Origin: Methylomarinum sp. Ch1-1
GTDB lineage: Bacteria; Pseudomonadota; Gammaproteobacteria; Methylococcales; Methylomonadaceae
Reading direction: 5' to 3'
DNA: 64,000 nucleotides
Assembly (NCBI RefSeq): GCF_030717995.2
Contig: NZ_CP157743.1
Coordinates: forward strand, 2,754,501 to 2,818,500
A model generated the notes under the pieces. That model did not search any database. It was not told the DNA's origin and saw only the letters and a program-made list of their open reading frames with translations. This document shows positions 26,468 through 34,352 of this stretch, piece by piece. Numbering within the stretch: position 1 is the first letter of the stretch; each line of letters starts with the position of its first letter. Made by a program: the position numbers and the translations under genes.

Positions 26468-27077
26468 CTTTCCTCCGAGGCGGATTATTATTTTTTTGGG
26501 GACAGGCGGAAATTGGCAGGATTATTTTTATTAAGGTTAAGTGTAACTATTCAGTATCTTTCAGGGTTTAGGGAGTAGACCATTGATTTCTCGGGACGCG
26601 TGAATACTTCCATGTAAGCTCTGACTGCAACGTCCTGTTGCAGACAGCCCGATAAATCAATAGCCTACTCCCTCTTATAAAACTATGCTGAATAATTACG
26701 GTTAAGTTAATATAGTGGCAGATTATTTTAGCTGTCAATTTTTACTCGTATCGGTCAGTGATATTTTTTATTTCGAATTTAGTAAATAAACTCTGTACAT
26801 GATAAAAAGTCTTAATAATTAGTAATAAATTAATTTGCATGGAGATTTTAGTTTCTTGTGTGGGATGGGTTTCGCTATCGCTTCTCCTCACCCTACCGCA
26901 AACTCCATGAACCATTGAATAAATTTTTGTTGTGTACGGAGTTAATTGACCTGGATTGTTTTTTAGCCAGATTTCCCAGAAATTCCACTTCATTTATAAA
27001 ATATCCGGATCAGTCGAACTTGTTCAGCGTTTTATGCATAGTAATGATCTTATGATTTGGAAGCAAAGCGACGGATT
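26468..27077. other. Intergenic region with a MITE and A+T-rich sequence
   Basis: The left part holds the MITE described at 26543-26699. The rest (26708-27077) is A+T-rich with no supported gene. It must hold the promoters for the oxidase operon and the YdcF-like gene, but no clear boxes were assigned. Confidence 0.6.
26543..26699. mobile_element. MITE family A, copy 1, with 8 bp target duplication
   Basis: A 157 bp element with ends GTAACTATTCAGTAT and ATGCTGAATAATTAC. The perfect direct repeat GGTTAAGT lies at 26535-26542 and 26700-26707. It is non-coding and palindromic through much of its length. The same sequence without two insertions is found inverted at 33276-33552. Confidence 0.9.
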
Positions 27078-27842
27078 ATGACAGCGCTGAAAATTATCGC
27101 CCTATTGAAAGCCTTGTTATTGCCGCCCGCTGGTTTCTTGTTGCTGGGCATGGCGGGTTTGTTGATCAGACAGAGAAAATCAGGCGGGTTTATGATTGCT
27201 ATTAGTTTATGCGGCTTGTTTCTTTTTAGCATGCCGGTCTTTGTGAATTTCATCGCGAGGTCTTGGGAGACTATTCCCGCATTGCAACATCAGAGGGTTA
27301 CCCAGTTAAAACCGCAGGCGATTGTCGTTTTGGGCGGCGGCATGAAAAAATCCGGGCAAGAGTATGGCCGGAAGGTCGGCTTGGCTGCGAGGACATGGAT
27401 ACGGTTGCATTATGCGGCGAGCGTGGCCCGCGAAACGGGGCTGCCGATATTGCTAGCCGGAGGCAGGGTGCTGGACAATGTTGCCTTATCGGAGGCCGAA
27501 TTGATGGCGGATTATCTGCATCGCGATTATCAACTCGAGGCGCGTTGGCTGGAAACAGAAAGCCGGAATACCTTTGAGAATGCCCGCAATAGTCATGCAA
27601 TACTAGCTGAAAACAATATTCAACGCATCATTCTGGTTACTCAAGCATATCATATGCCGAGGGCATTGATTCAATTCGAAAAGTTCGGCTTGATGGTGTT
27701 GCCGGCTCCGACCGATTTCATATTCAGTGCTGAACCATGGGGCATCTTCAGCTTCATTCCCTCGGCCAGCGCGTTGCAAAAAAGTTTTTTGTTGACCCAT
27801 GAATGGCTGGGGTTTTATTGGTATCAGTTACGATATGTGTAA
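27078..27842 (+). CDS. YdcF/ElyC family (DUF218) membrane protein
   Basis: This 254-residue protein has two N-terminal helices (residues 3-30 and 38-60) and a DUF218 domain. QAIVVLGGGMKKSG, the acidic LSEAELMADYL and ETESRNTFENARNS are the usual conserved elements. E. coli ElyC acts in envelope and peptidoglycan biogenesis; the exact role here is unknown. ATG 27078 is preferred; an in-frame TTG at 27057 would add seven residues. The last two codons (GTG TAA) are partly contributed by a MITE inserted at 27839. The pre-insertion sequence would have been GTT TGA, giving the same C-terminus. Confidence 0.82.
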   Translation: MTALKIIALLKALLLPPAGFLLLGMAGLLIRQRKSGGFMIAISLCGLFLFSMPVFVNFIARSWETIPALQHQRVTQLKPQAIVVLGGGMKKSGQEYGRKVGLAARTWIRLHYAASVARETGLPILLAGGRVLDNVALSEAELMADYLHRDYQLEARWLETESRNTFENARNSHAILAENNIQRIILVTQAYHMPRALIQFEKFGLMVLPAPTDFIFSAEPWGIFSFIPSASALQKSFLLTHEWLGFYWYQLRYV

Positions 27843-28003
27843 CTATTCAGTATAAAAATGCTTTTACTATCAGTTACTTGCTCCAGAAGACGCCGTAAAT
27901 ATGTCCCTATAGGCTTGGATGCGACATCCCTGTCGCATACACTTCTTCCACAAGCAATTGATAGTAAAAGAAATATTTTCTCAGTATCAAGCTGAATAGT
28001 TAC
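27839..28003. mobile_element. MITE family A, copy 2, inserted at a stop codon
   Basis: A 165 bp element starting GTAACTATTCAGTAT and ending GCTGAATAGTTAC. The perfect 8 bp direct repeat CGATATGT is at 27831-27838 and 28004-28011. Its interior differs from copies 1 and 3, so only the ends are shared. Its first four bases supply the stop codon of the upstream gene. Confidence 0.9.
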
Positions 28004-28127
28004 CGATATGTTTGAATACCGCCGTCGAAGTATATTGCCTTGGAAAGAAGTCTGCGCCGTGTTAGCCTGATGCATCAATGTATCATGCGCATTTATTATC
28101 ATGCGCATTTATATAGAGGCATTAAAC

Positions 28128-28739
28128 ATGAAAAATTATTTTTTTCGGCAACAAAATTCGAATCAATATGGTTTTTGGTTTGTTAACGTTGTATTTGTTT
28201 TGTTTTTGACCCTGTTGTCCGTTAACGTCTATGCTCACAGAGGGGCGGTCGATGAGATAGACACTTGTCGTATCAAAGTAGGTTTTGAAAAAATCCATTT
28301 TACCGCTTATACACCCGAGTTCACTAAGGGGCAGGGGTTTTGTCAGTTTATTCCGAATGTAGGGCTGACTAATCTAGTTTTTGATTATGAAGGCAAGAAG
28401 TTACGCGATGTCAGCATAGAATATGAGATCACCAAAGAACCGGAAGGAACTCGGATTTTTTATCAAGAACCGAAAAAAATCAAAACCGGCAGCATGAATG
28501 CGGCGGTAGATTTCACCCCCTATGGCGCCGGAGATTATCTGGCACACATCACTATTGTGCATAAGGGCGAGAGACTGGATACACATTTGCCGTTTGTGGT
28601 AGGTTCCGAGGAAATCAAAACTCCGTGGGGGTTTTATGTTTTTATTGCACTCGTGCTACTGCTGATTGCATATTTTGTTATCTTGAACCGGGCGAGTAAA
28701 CAAGAGACTCAAATGACAACGTCGGACTCTGACGAATAA
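28128..28739 (+). CDS. Membrane-anchored periplasmic protein with predicted N-terminal His
   Basis: This 203-residue protein has a long signal peptide ending NVYA and a mature chain predicted to begin HRGAVDEIDTC. A beta-rich domain of about 120 residues (two Cys, C47 and C73 region) follows. A C-terminal helix (FYVFIALVLLLIAYFVIL) anchors it, with a short acidic tail. The layout resembles YtkA/CopC-like Ig-fold proteins. An N-terminal His after signal cleavage is a copper ligand in CopC, PmoB and LPMOs, but metal binding here is only inference. ATG 28128 is preferred over ATG 28101 because the signal peptide starts there. The gene 11 bp downstream is probably co-transcribed. Confidence 0.65.
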   Translation: MKNYFFRQQNSNQYGFWFVNVVFVLFLTLLSVNVYAHRGAVDEIDTCRIKVGFEKIHFTAYTPEFTKGQGFCQFIPNVGLTNLVFDYEGKKLRDVSIEYEITKEPEGTRIFYQEPKKIKTGSMNAAVDFTPYGAGDYLAHITIVHKGERLDTHLPFVVGSEEIKTPWGFYVFIALVLLLIAYFVILNRASKQETQMTTSDSDE

Positions 28740-28750
28740 AGAGGACGGCT

Positions 28751-29620
28751 ATGTTAACGAGACTTAAGTCTAAATTCGCTACCATGCGCAAGTATGAAGT
28801 GATAATTATGCTGGCGCCCATCGTAGTGGTTATTCTGCTACTGTTGGTCGACGACGATGATGAATTCGCCAAAATGGGCACGACATCCTATGCTGGTGTT
28901 GAAAGACAAAGTTGCTCTCCTGGAAGTTTTCAGGGACAAAAAGGCGCGACTTACGGCGAAGAAACGCCAGGAGGAATCAAATATAATGTCCGTACCCCGC
29001 TGAATTATGACGCCACGTTTGCACATCCTTTGTTGGTCGTCTATGCGCCCGCTCAAGCTAATCGCGCCAAAACTGAAAGAATGACGGGGCTGACATATCA
29101 GGCGACTTCATTGGGGTTTATTGTTGCCTATGCCGATCATCCTGAATTATCGACTTCTTCCACCGTTGAGCTAGGAAGCATTCCGGAGCAGGTCGCTAAA
29201 AAATGGTGCATCGATAAAAAACGGATTTATCTAACAGGGCATTCCGACGGCGGCACCGTCGCGATGGCGTTGGCGTTCATGAACGGAACCCGGCATATTC
29301 CCTCGGCTATCGCGCCTAGCGCCGCGGGTGTCAGCTATCGCGATTTGAAAACGCATAGCTGCCCAGAACCGATTTCCGTGATGGTCATGCATAGTAAAAA
29401 CGACCATCTGTTTCCAGGTTACGGTTCGGAAGCTTCCGGATGGTGGGCCGCCTGTAACGATTGCTCGCCGATTCCGAAAACCTTAGAAAATGGCTGTATC
29501 GCTTATACCGATTGTAAAAACGAAGTAAAAACCTGGTACTGTGAAGGGGAGAAAATCCATGCGAAATGGCCGCAATTAAACAATGTTATGCTGAAGTTTC
29601 TGGCTTCATCAAGTCGTTAA
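28751..29620 (+). CDS. LpqC/PHB-depolymerase-like esterase, membrane anchored
   Basis: This 289-residue alpha/beta hydrolase has an N-terminal helix (residues 17-33) without a clear cleavage site. The nucleophile elbow GHSDGG is near residue 162, the acid is probably D in HSKNDHLFPG and the His is probably H in EKIHAKWP. Eight Cys suggest disulfides, so the domain is likely periplasmic. Relatives are feruloyl esterases or short-chain polyhydroxyalkanoate depolymerases; the substrate is unknown. It starts 11 bp after the N-terminal-His protein gene, so the two probably form an operon. Confidence 0.8.
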   Translation: MLTRLKSKFATMRKYEVIIMLAPIVVVILLLLVDDDDEFAKMGTTSYAGVERQSCSPGSFQGQKGATYGEETPGGIKYNVRTPLNYDATFAHPLLVVYAPAQANRAKTERMTGLTYQATSLGFIVAYADHPELSTSSTVELGSIPEQVAKKWCIDKKRIYLTGHSDGGTVAMALAFMNGTRHIPSAIAPSAAGVSYRDLKTHSCPEPISVMVMHSKNDHLFPGYGSEASGWWAACNDCSPIPKTLENGCIAYTDCKNEVKTWYCEGEKIHAKWPQLNNVMLKFLASSSR

Positions 29621-31149
29621 GGCAATTCAACTCAATCAATGAAATAGTCTGTAAAGCGAGTAAGGATGTGGCCGAAAATAACTGCTTTTTTGCTTCATGT
29701 TCGATTAGGGTAAGTTCGGTCCTCCATTGAAAATCTTGGAAACGGAGCGCCAGCGAAGTGAAGATTTTTAGTCCCCGATAGGCGTAGGGCCGATTGTTTT
29801 GTCGGAATCGAAGCGAGAGCGAAGGTGGAGACAAAATAAAAGGTCTCCCGAAACGCCGTCAAGTCATTTGTGGGAGTGCGACGGAGCCAGCATCGAGTTT
29901 ACGATGATATGGCGGAGTGGCACGGACGCAGGACGAATCGGGGCCGCCGGAGGCAATAAACGCCACGTAATTTCTGCCGCTTGCTTGGGCTGGGATGCCC
30001 AAAACAAGCTTTCGCAGAAATAGCATCGTAGGGCGGCTTCGCGAAGCAAGCCGCCAAACCCCGCACCGGAGGCAAAATTAGCCGTTGTGCGTATCCAGGC
30101 GGATTGCCTGGCGGCGAATCCACCCTACGGTTGCGATGCCAATGGAGTCTTGCCTTCGGATGTGCCGAACAGTGTGAAGCGCATCAAAAATGGTGCGCTT
30201 CCTATCGTCAGTACACCCTACCGCATCGTAGGGCGGCTTCGCGAAGCAAGCCGCCAAACCCCGCACCGGAGGCAAAATTGGCCGTTGTGCGTATCCAGGC
30301 GGATTGCCTGGCGGCGAATCCTGTTGCATGCCAAGGTAGCCTTGCCTTCGGATGTGCCGAACGGTGTGAAGCGCATCAAAAATGGTGCGCTTCCTATCGT
30401 CAGCACACCCTACCGCATCGTAGGGCGGCTTCGCGAAGCAAGCCGCCAAAAACCGCCACCGGGACAAAATTGGCCGTTGTGCGTATCCAGGCGGATTGCC
30501 TGGCGGCGAATCCACCCTACGGTTGCGATGCCAATGGAGTCTTGCCTTCGGATGTGCCGAACAGTGTGAAGCGCATCAAAAATGGTGCGCTTCCTATCGT
30601 CAGCACACCCTACCGCATCGTAGGGCGGCTTCGCGAAGCAAGCCGCCAAAAACCTGCACGCGGGGCGGGTTATATAACACACCCTAAACGTTTAACTTAC
30701 TTTAGGCGTATTTGTTGTTAATTTTCTGTTTTGCCACTCATTCATTTAATGAGGTAGCCCTGGTCGGGGCTACGGCGGTCCTCGACAGATAGGTCTCATG
30801 TGCTTAATGCCGCTAAAATGCTCAAACTGGAGTTGCTGCAGTCTTGCCGTAAGGAGTCGGTGTTTAGCTCCAATCCTGCCATAATCGCGCCGCGAAGGCG
30901 ATCATCAGACCGCTAGAGTCGATCATGCGGATTCTTTCTCATCGAATAAACCGATCTACGATAACGCCACTATACAGATCCATTTTCGTTTCAGGCTAAA
31001 AGGGATTTTGACTAAAAGTAAAGGAGTTGTAATAATCCTGAGACCGAAAGAAGCTAAACTCTTTTTATTGCGACAAAGTCTCGGAGGCCTATGAGACGGA
31101 TGAGATAGACACTAGCTTCATCTGAACCGTTACAGGAGAATTGCGTTTC
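29621..31149. other. 1.5 kb non-coding region dominated by repeats
   Basis: 29621-30022 is unrecognised non-coding sequence. 30023-30665 is the tandem array described separately. 30665-30765 matches 8320-8435, and 30775-30845 is a degenerate end of MITE family B (CCTCGACAGA...CAAACTGG). 30850-31149 should hold the gltA promoter and 5' leader. The open frames across the array are products of the repeat and recur in each unit on both strands. Confidence 0.7.
30023..30665. repeat. Tandem array of about 200 bp units (three full copies plus a partial)
   Basis: The box GCATCGTAGGGCGGCTTCGC starts at 30023, 30223, 30415 and 30615, giving periods of 200, 192 and 200 bp. Each unit runs from the GGCTTCGCGAAGCAAGCC palindrome through GTATCCAGGCGGATTGCC and CTTGCCTTCGGATGTGCCGA to CCTATCGTCAG(T/C)ACACCC. 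Units 1 and 3 are near identical; unit 2 differs in one block (TGTTGCATGCCAAGGTAGC). Single diverged units occur near 8160-8300 and, inverted, 44455-44655. Confidence 0.9.
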
Positions 31150-32457
31150 ATGTCAAAAGATACAATATCGATACGACATAATAGGACTGGTCAGGAAGCT
31201 GAATATCCGTTATTGCAGGGGACATTAGGCAAAGAAACGCTTGACATTCGTTCTCTATATAAAGATTTTGACTGTTTTACCTATGATCCAGGGTTTACCG
31301 CGACAGCCAGCTGCAAAAGTAATATCACCTTTATCGATGGCGATGCCGGTATTTTACTCTATCGTGGATATCCGATCGAACAATTAGCGGAACATTGCGA
31401 CTTCATGGAAGTCGCTTTTCTATTGATGTACGGCGAATTGCCGACGAAACAAGAGTTGGAGACGTTTTGCGATGAAATTAACAGGCGCTCCATCCTCGAT
31501 GAGTCATTGAGAAGCTTTTTTGAAGGCTTTCATTATGACGCCCATCCGATGGCGATGTTGGTCGGGGTCGTCGGCTCGCTATCGGCCTTTTACCATAGCG
31601 AACTAAACATGAAGGATCCAGAGCATCGGAGGATTTGTGCGACTCGGATGATCGGTAAAATGCCAACGATTGCTGCGGCCACCTATCGGCATTCGGTCGG
31701 CAAGCCTTTTGTCTATCCACTGGTGGATCTTAGTTATTGTGAAAATTTTCTGAATATGATGTTTTCACGTTCGTCACCGAATTATATAGACCCGAATCAT
31801 TATATCGATCCATGCGCCGTTAAGGCGCTTAACCTGTTGTTCATTCTGCATGCCGATCACGAACAGAATGCCAGCACCTCGACGGTGCGTTTGGCCGCTA
31901 GCACCGGCGCCAATCCTTATGCTTGTATTGCGGCAGGTATAGCCGCGTTATGGGGGCCGGCTCACGGCGGCGCCAATGAAGCGGTTTTGAGCATGCTGAC
32001 CGAAATCGGTACGGTTGATAAAATTCCGGAATATATCGCCAAGGCCAAAGATAAAAATGATCCTTTTCGGTTGATGGGCTTCGGGCACCGGGTTTATAAA
32101 AATTTTGATCCCAGAGCGACGATTATCCGTAAGACCTGTTACCAGGTTTTAGAAGGCTGTAATAAGAACGATCCTTTGTTCGAACTGGCCCTGGCTCTGG
32201 AAGAATATGCGCTAAAAGACGACTATTTTATTGAAAAGAAACTCTATCCGAATGTCGACTTTTATTCAGGCATCATTTATAAGGCTCTGAATATACCGGT
32301 GGACATGTTTACTGTGATGTTTGCGATCGCCCGCACCGCTGGCTGGGTGTCGCATTGGCTGGAAATGATGGCCGACCCGTCGACTCCGATCGGTAGGCCC
32401 AGACAGTTATATCAGGGACCGGGACAAAGAAATTTTGTGCCGATTGAAAGTCGGTAA
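31150..32457 (+). CDS. gltA: Citrate synthase
   Basis: This 435-residue type II citrate synthase condenses oxaloacetate and acetyl-CoA. Catalytic residues lie in [11 protein letters not shown] (first His), [12 protein letters not shown] (second His) and [14 protein letters not shown] (third His region and the Arg). The N-terminal beta domain of NADH-regulated Gram-negative enzymes is present. AGGAG at 31133-31138 fits ATG 31150 better than the upstream TTG 31141. It heads a run of TCA-cycle genes, and a GlcG-like gene follows within 60 bp. Confidence 0.95.
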   Translation: MSKDTISIRHNRTGQEAEYPLLQGTLGKETLDIRSLYKDFDCFTYDPGFTATASCKSNITFIDGDAGILLYRGYPIEQLAEHCDFMEVAFLLMYGELPTKQELETFCDEINRRSILDESLRSFFEGFHYDAHPMAMLVGVVGSLSAFYHSELNMKDPEHRRICATRMIGKMPTIAAATYRHSVGKPFVYPLVDLSYCENFLNMMFSRSSPNYIDPNHYIDPCAVKALNLLFILHADHEQNASTSTVRLAASTGANPYACIAAGIAALWGPAHGGANEAVLSMLTEIGTVDKIPEYIAKAKDKNDPFRLMGFGHRVYKNFDPRATIIRKTCYQVLEGCNKNDPLFELALALEEYALKDDYFIEKKLYPNVDFYSGIIYKALNIPVDMFTVMFAIARTAGWVSHWLEMMADPSTPIGRPRQLYQGPGQRNFVPIESR

Positions 32458-32517
32458 TGTATGATCTAAGTGTGATAGCAAAGAAGATTGTTTATATATT
32501 TCAGGCGGAGGAATGAT

Positions 32518-32913
32518 TTGGAAACAATTTACAGAATGACGTTAGGTGATGCGAAACGGGTCGCCAATGCGGCCGAAGCGGAAGCGCGCATCAATAATTG
32601 GGATGTGGTCATCGCGATTGTCGACCAAGGTGGACATTTGCTTTATCTGCAGCGTGAAAATGCCCAGTTAGGCAGTATCGAGGTGGCGATCAGCAAGGCG
32701 AAATGCGCGGTATTGTTTAGAAGTCCGACCAAGGCGTTGGAACAAATGGTTGCCGATGGTAAGCAGGGGTTTTTAACGATGCCTCAGATGTTGCCGGTTG
32801 AGGGTGGGGTGCCATTACTGCATAATGGCCAGGTAGTCGGCGCTATCGGCGTCAGCGGGATTACCTCGGCCGAAGATGGCCATATCGCCAGAGCTGGCGC
32901 CAAGGCGTTATAA
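32518..32913 (+). CDS. GlcG/HbpS-family haem-binding-like protein
   Basis: This 131-residue protein matches the GlcG family: a long first helix (MTLGDAKRVANAAEAEARINN), then VVIAIVDQGGHLLYLQR, KAKCAVLF and GGVPLLHNGQVVGAIGVSG. TTG 32518 is chosen because GGCGGAGG lies seven bases before it; ATG 32536 is an alternative. HbpS relatives bind haem or sense redox, but many members have no known function. It sits between gltA and the SDH assembly gene. Confidence 0.8.
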   Translation: METIYRMTLGDAKRVANAAEAEARINNWDVVIAIVDQGGHLLYLQRENAQLGSIEVAISKAKCAVLFRSPTKALEQMVADGKQGFLTMPQMLPVEGGVPLLHNGQVVGAIGVSGITSAEDGHIARAGAKAL

Positions 32914-32935
32914 CAGTCTTGATCTCTAGGTGAGC

Positions 32936-33112
32936 ATGATGACGATAAAAAAACAGCAAACAGGCGAACCGCAAGATCGACACATTAGTGAAACCGGGCA
33001 AGAGGATGCCGGGGCGGACGGTGGACAAACACCGGAAATTGGCGGCGTCAAAGGACCCGAACCCACTCGTTTTGGCGATTGGGAAAAAAACGGCCGTTGT
33101 ATTGATTTCTGA
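32936..33112 (+). CDS. SDHAF4-like (DUF1674) succinate dehydrogenase assembly factor
   Basis: This 58-residue protein has a charged, disordered N-terminal half and the C-terminal signature KGPEPTRFGDWEKNGRCIDF, which is the DUF1674/SDHAF4 hallmark. In mitochondria and proteobacteria this family binds flavinylated SdhA before complex assembly. ATG 32936 follows an AGG at 32928-32930; ATG 32939 or GTG 32930 are possible. It lies 470 bp before sdhC, a gap now occupied by a MITE. Confidence 0.8.
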   Translation: MMTIKKQQTGEPQDRHISETGQEDAGADGGQTPEIGGVKGPEPTRFGDWEKNGRCIDF

Positions 33113-33275
33113 TTCGGCGGCCAAGGCCTTGCATAAAGGGTCGAAAAAACGTTTATTTGGGCAGAGGATGATTTTCCCCTAAACCAGGCTTATTCCAGAT
33201 TTGACAAGCCCTGATGTCAGGTCGGAAGCGCTCGCTGCATTGAACGTTTTTAACGCCATAAAATCTTGTTCTTTT

Positions 33276-33552
33276 GTAATTATTCAGCGTATTTTTATCA
33301 GAGGGAGTAGGCTATTGATTTATCGGGCTGTCTGCAACAGGCAGATTTTTTGCTCCTGCAAAATCTGCATTTCCATCGTCCCTGACGGTCAGACGTTGCA
33401 GCCAGAGCTTACATGGATGTATTCACCCAGCACCTAAATACCCTAGGTTATTGGCTATGATTAATAATCTTCGTTAATTTAGGTGCTGGGTGAACGCGTC
33501 CCGAGAAATCAATGGTCTACTCCCTAAACCCTGAAAGATACTGAATAGTTAC
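33276..33552. mobile_element. MITE family A, copy 3, carrying two internal insertions
   Basis: Ends are GTAATTATTCAG and CTGAATAGTTAC, with perfect 8 bp flanks GTTCTTTT at 33268-33275 and 33553-33560. In reverse complement it matches copy 1 (26543-26699) across its length, except for two extra blocks. One is a 70-odd bp palindrome with ends TTCACCCAGCACC/GGTGCTGGGTGAA. The other is about 51 bp with a GCAGATTTT...AAAATCTGC hairpin. Confidence 0.9.
33422..33494. repeat. Palindromic insert (TTCACCCAGCACCTAAAT ends) nested in a MITE
   Basis: Inverted ends TTCACCCAGCACCTAAAT and ATTTAGGTGCTGGGTGAA enclose an A+T-rich centre. The same ends form the internal palindrome of MITE family B at 23.3, 44.8 and 50.9 kb. 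It is absent from the otherwise matching element at 26.6 kb. Confidence 0.8.
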
Positions 33553-33585
33553 GTTCTTTTTACGACTCTTTGGATATCGTTGGCA

Positions 33586-33960
33586 ATGAATAGAAATAGA
33601 CCCTTGTCCCCCCATCTTCAAGTCTACCGTTTGCCATTAACCGGACTGATGTCGATCAGTCATCGGGTAACCGGCGTGTTGCTATCCATCGGTTTGATTT
33701 TTTTCGTTTATCTCGTTTCAATGATGGCTTCCGGAGAAGACGCCTATCAAAGCCTGCAGGGTTCGTTGAATACGCTGGTTTTCAAGCTGATAGTCTGGGG
33801 CTTCATCTACGCATTGTTTTTCCATCTTTGTCATGGCGTTCGCCATCTGATTTGGGATAGCGGCGCTGGTTTTCAGCGCGACACGATGAATCGCTACGCC
33901 GTTATCGAGTTGCTTGCTTCCATTGCGTTGACCCTCGCAACTTTTTTCCTCTATCTATAG
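33586..33960 (+). CDS. sdhC: Succinate dehydrogenase cytochrome b556 subunit
   Basis: This 124-residue protein has three membrane helices. RPLSPHLQVYRLPLTGLMSISHRVTG is the quinone-site and signature region. The axial haem His is in FHLCHGVRHLIWD. Together with SdhD it anchors SdhAB and reduces ubiquinone. ATG 33586 is preferred to TTG 33580. It is the first gene of sdhCDAB-sdhE. Confidence 0.92.
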   Translation: MNRNRPLSPHLQVYRLPLTGLMSISHRVTGVLLSIGLIFFVYLVSMMASGEDAYQSLQGSLNTLVFKLIVWGFIYALFFHLCHGVRHLIWDSGAGFQRDTMNRYAVIELLASIALTLATFFLYL

Positions 33961-33968
33961 GATCAGAC

Positions 33969-34349
33969 ATGGAATATAAGACACCGTTAGCTAGTGCTCA
34001 GGGGCTGGGTTCCGCCAAGACCGGAACTGGACATTGGTGGCTGCAGCGAGTGACTGCCGTCGCTTTGATCCCTCTCAGCGTCTGGATGCTTAAATTGTTG
34101 AAGATGATCAGCGTTGCGCCCTATGCCGAAACGATCGCCTGGTTGACGGAACCGCTGAATACGGCCTGTATCGCAGCCTGGACGATCGCCGTGTTTTATC
34201 ATGCTGCGCTGGGCGTTCAGGTCGTAATAGAGGATTATGTATCGACCGAATGGCTGAAAATCGTCGCGGTATGGGTCAACAAGCTGGTATGCCTGTTTTT
34301 GGCGGGGATGGCTTTGCTAGCTATTTTTCGTACTATTTCAGCGGGTTAA
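33969..34349 (+). CDS. sdhD: Succinate dehydrogenase hydrophobic membrane anchor
   Basis: This 126-residue protein has three helices. The conserved HWWLQRVTAVALIPL region and the haem His with HAALGVQVVIEDYV are present. It starts 8 bp after sdhC and ends 3 bp before sdhA. Confidence 0.9.
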   Translation: MEYKTPLASAQGLGSAKTGTGHWWLQRVTAVALIPLSVWMLKLLKMISVAPYAETIAWLTEPLNTACIAAWTIAVFYHAALGVQVVIEDYVSTEWLKIVAVWVNKLVCLFLAGMALLAIFRTISAG

Positions 34350-34352
34350 GCA

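Larger units (their letters stand above)
33113..33585. other. Gap between the assembly-factor gene and sdhC
   Basis: It holds the nested MITE at 33276-33552 and little else. The 33 bp between the MITE and the sdhC ATG contain no obvious promoter, so the insertion may affect sdhC expression. Confidence 0.6.

Noticed and set aside
26742-26993. 83-codon minus-strand frame in the A+T-rich gap
   Set aside because: No ribosome site, odd composition and no family; A+T-rich intergenic sequence explains it.
30023-30665. Possible CRISPR array
   Set aside because: Units are about 200 bp with no short repeat/unique spacer pattern, and no cas genes are near.
30078-30721. Overlapping open frames on both strands across the 30 kb array
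   Set aside because: They repeat with the 200 bp unit, run through palindromes on both strands and have no family resemblance; they are products of the repeat.
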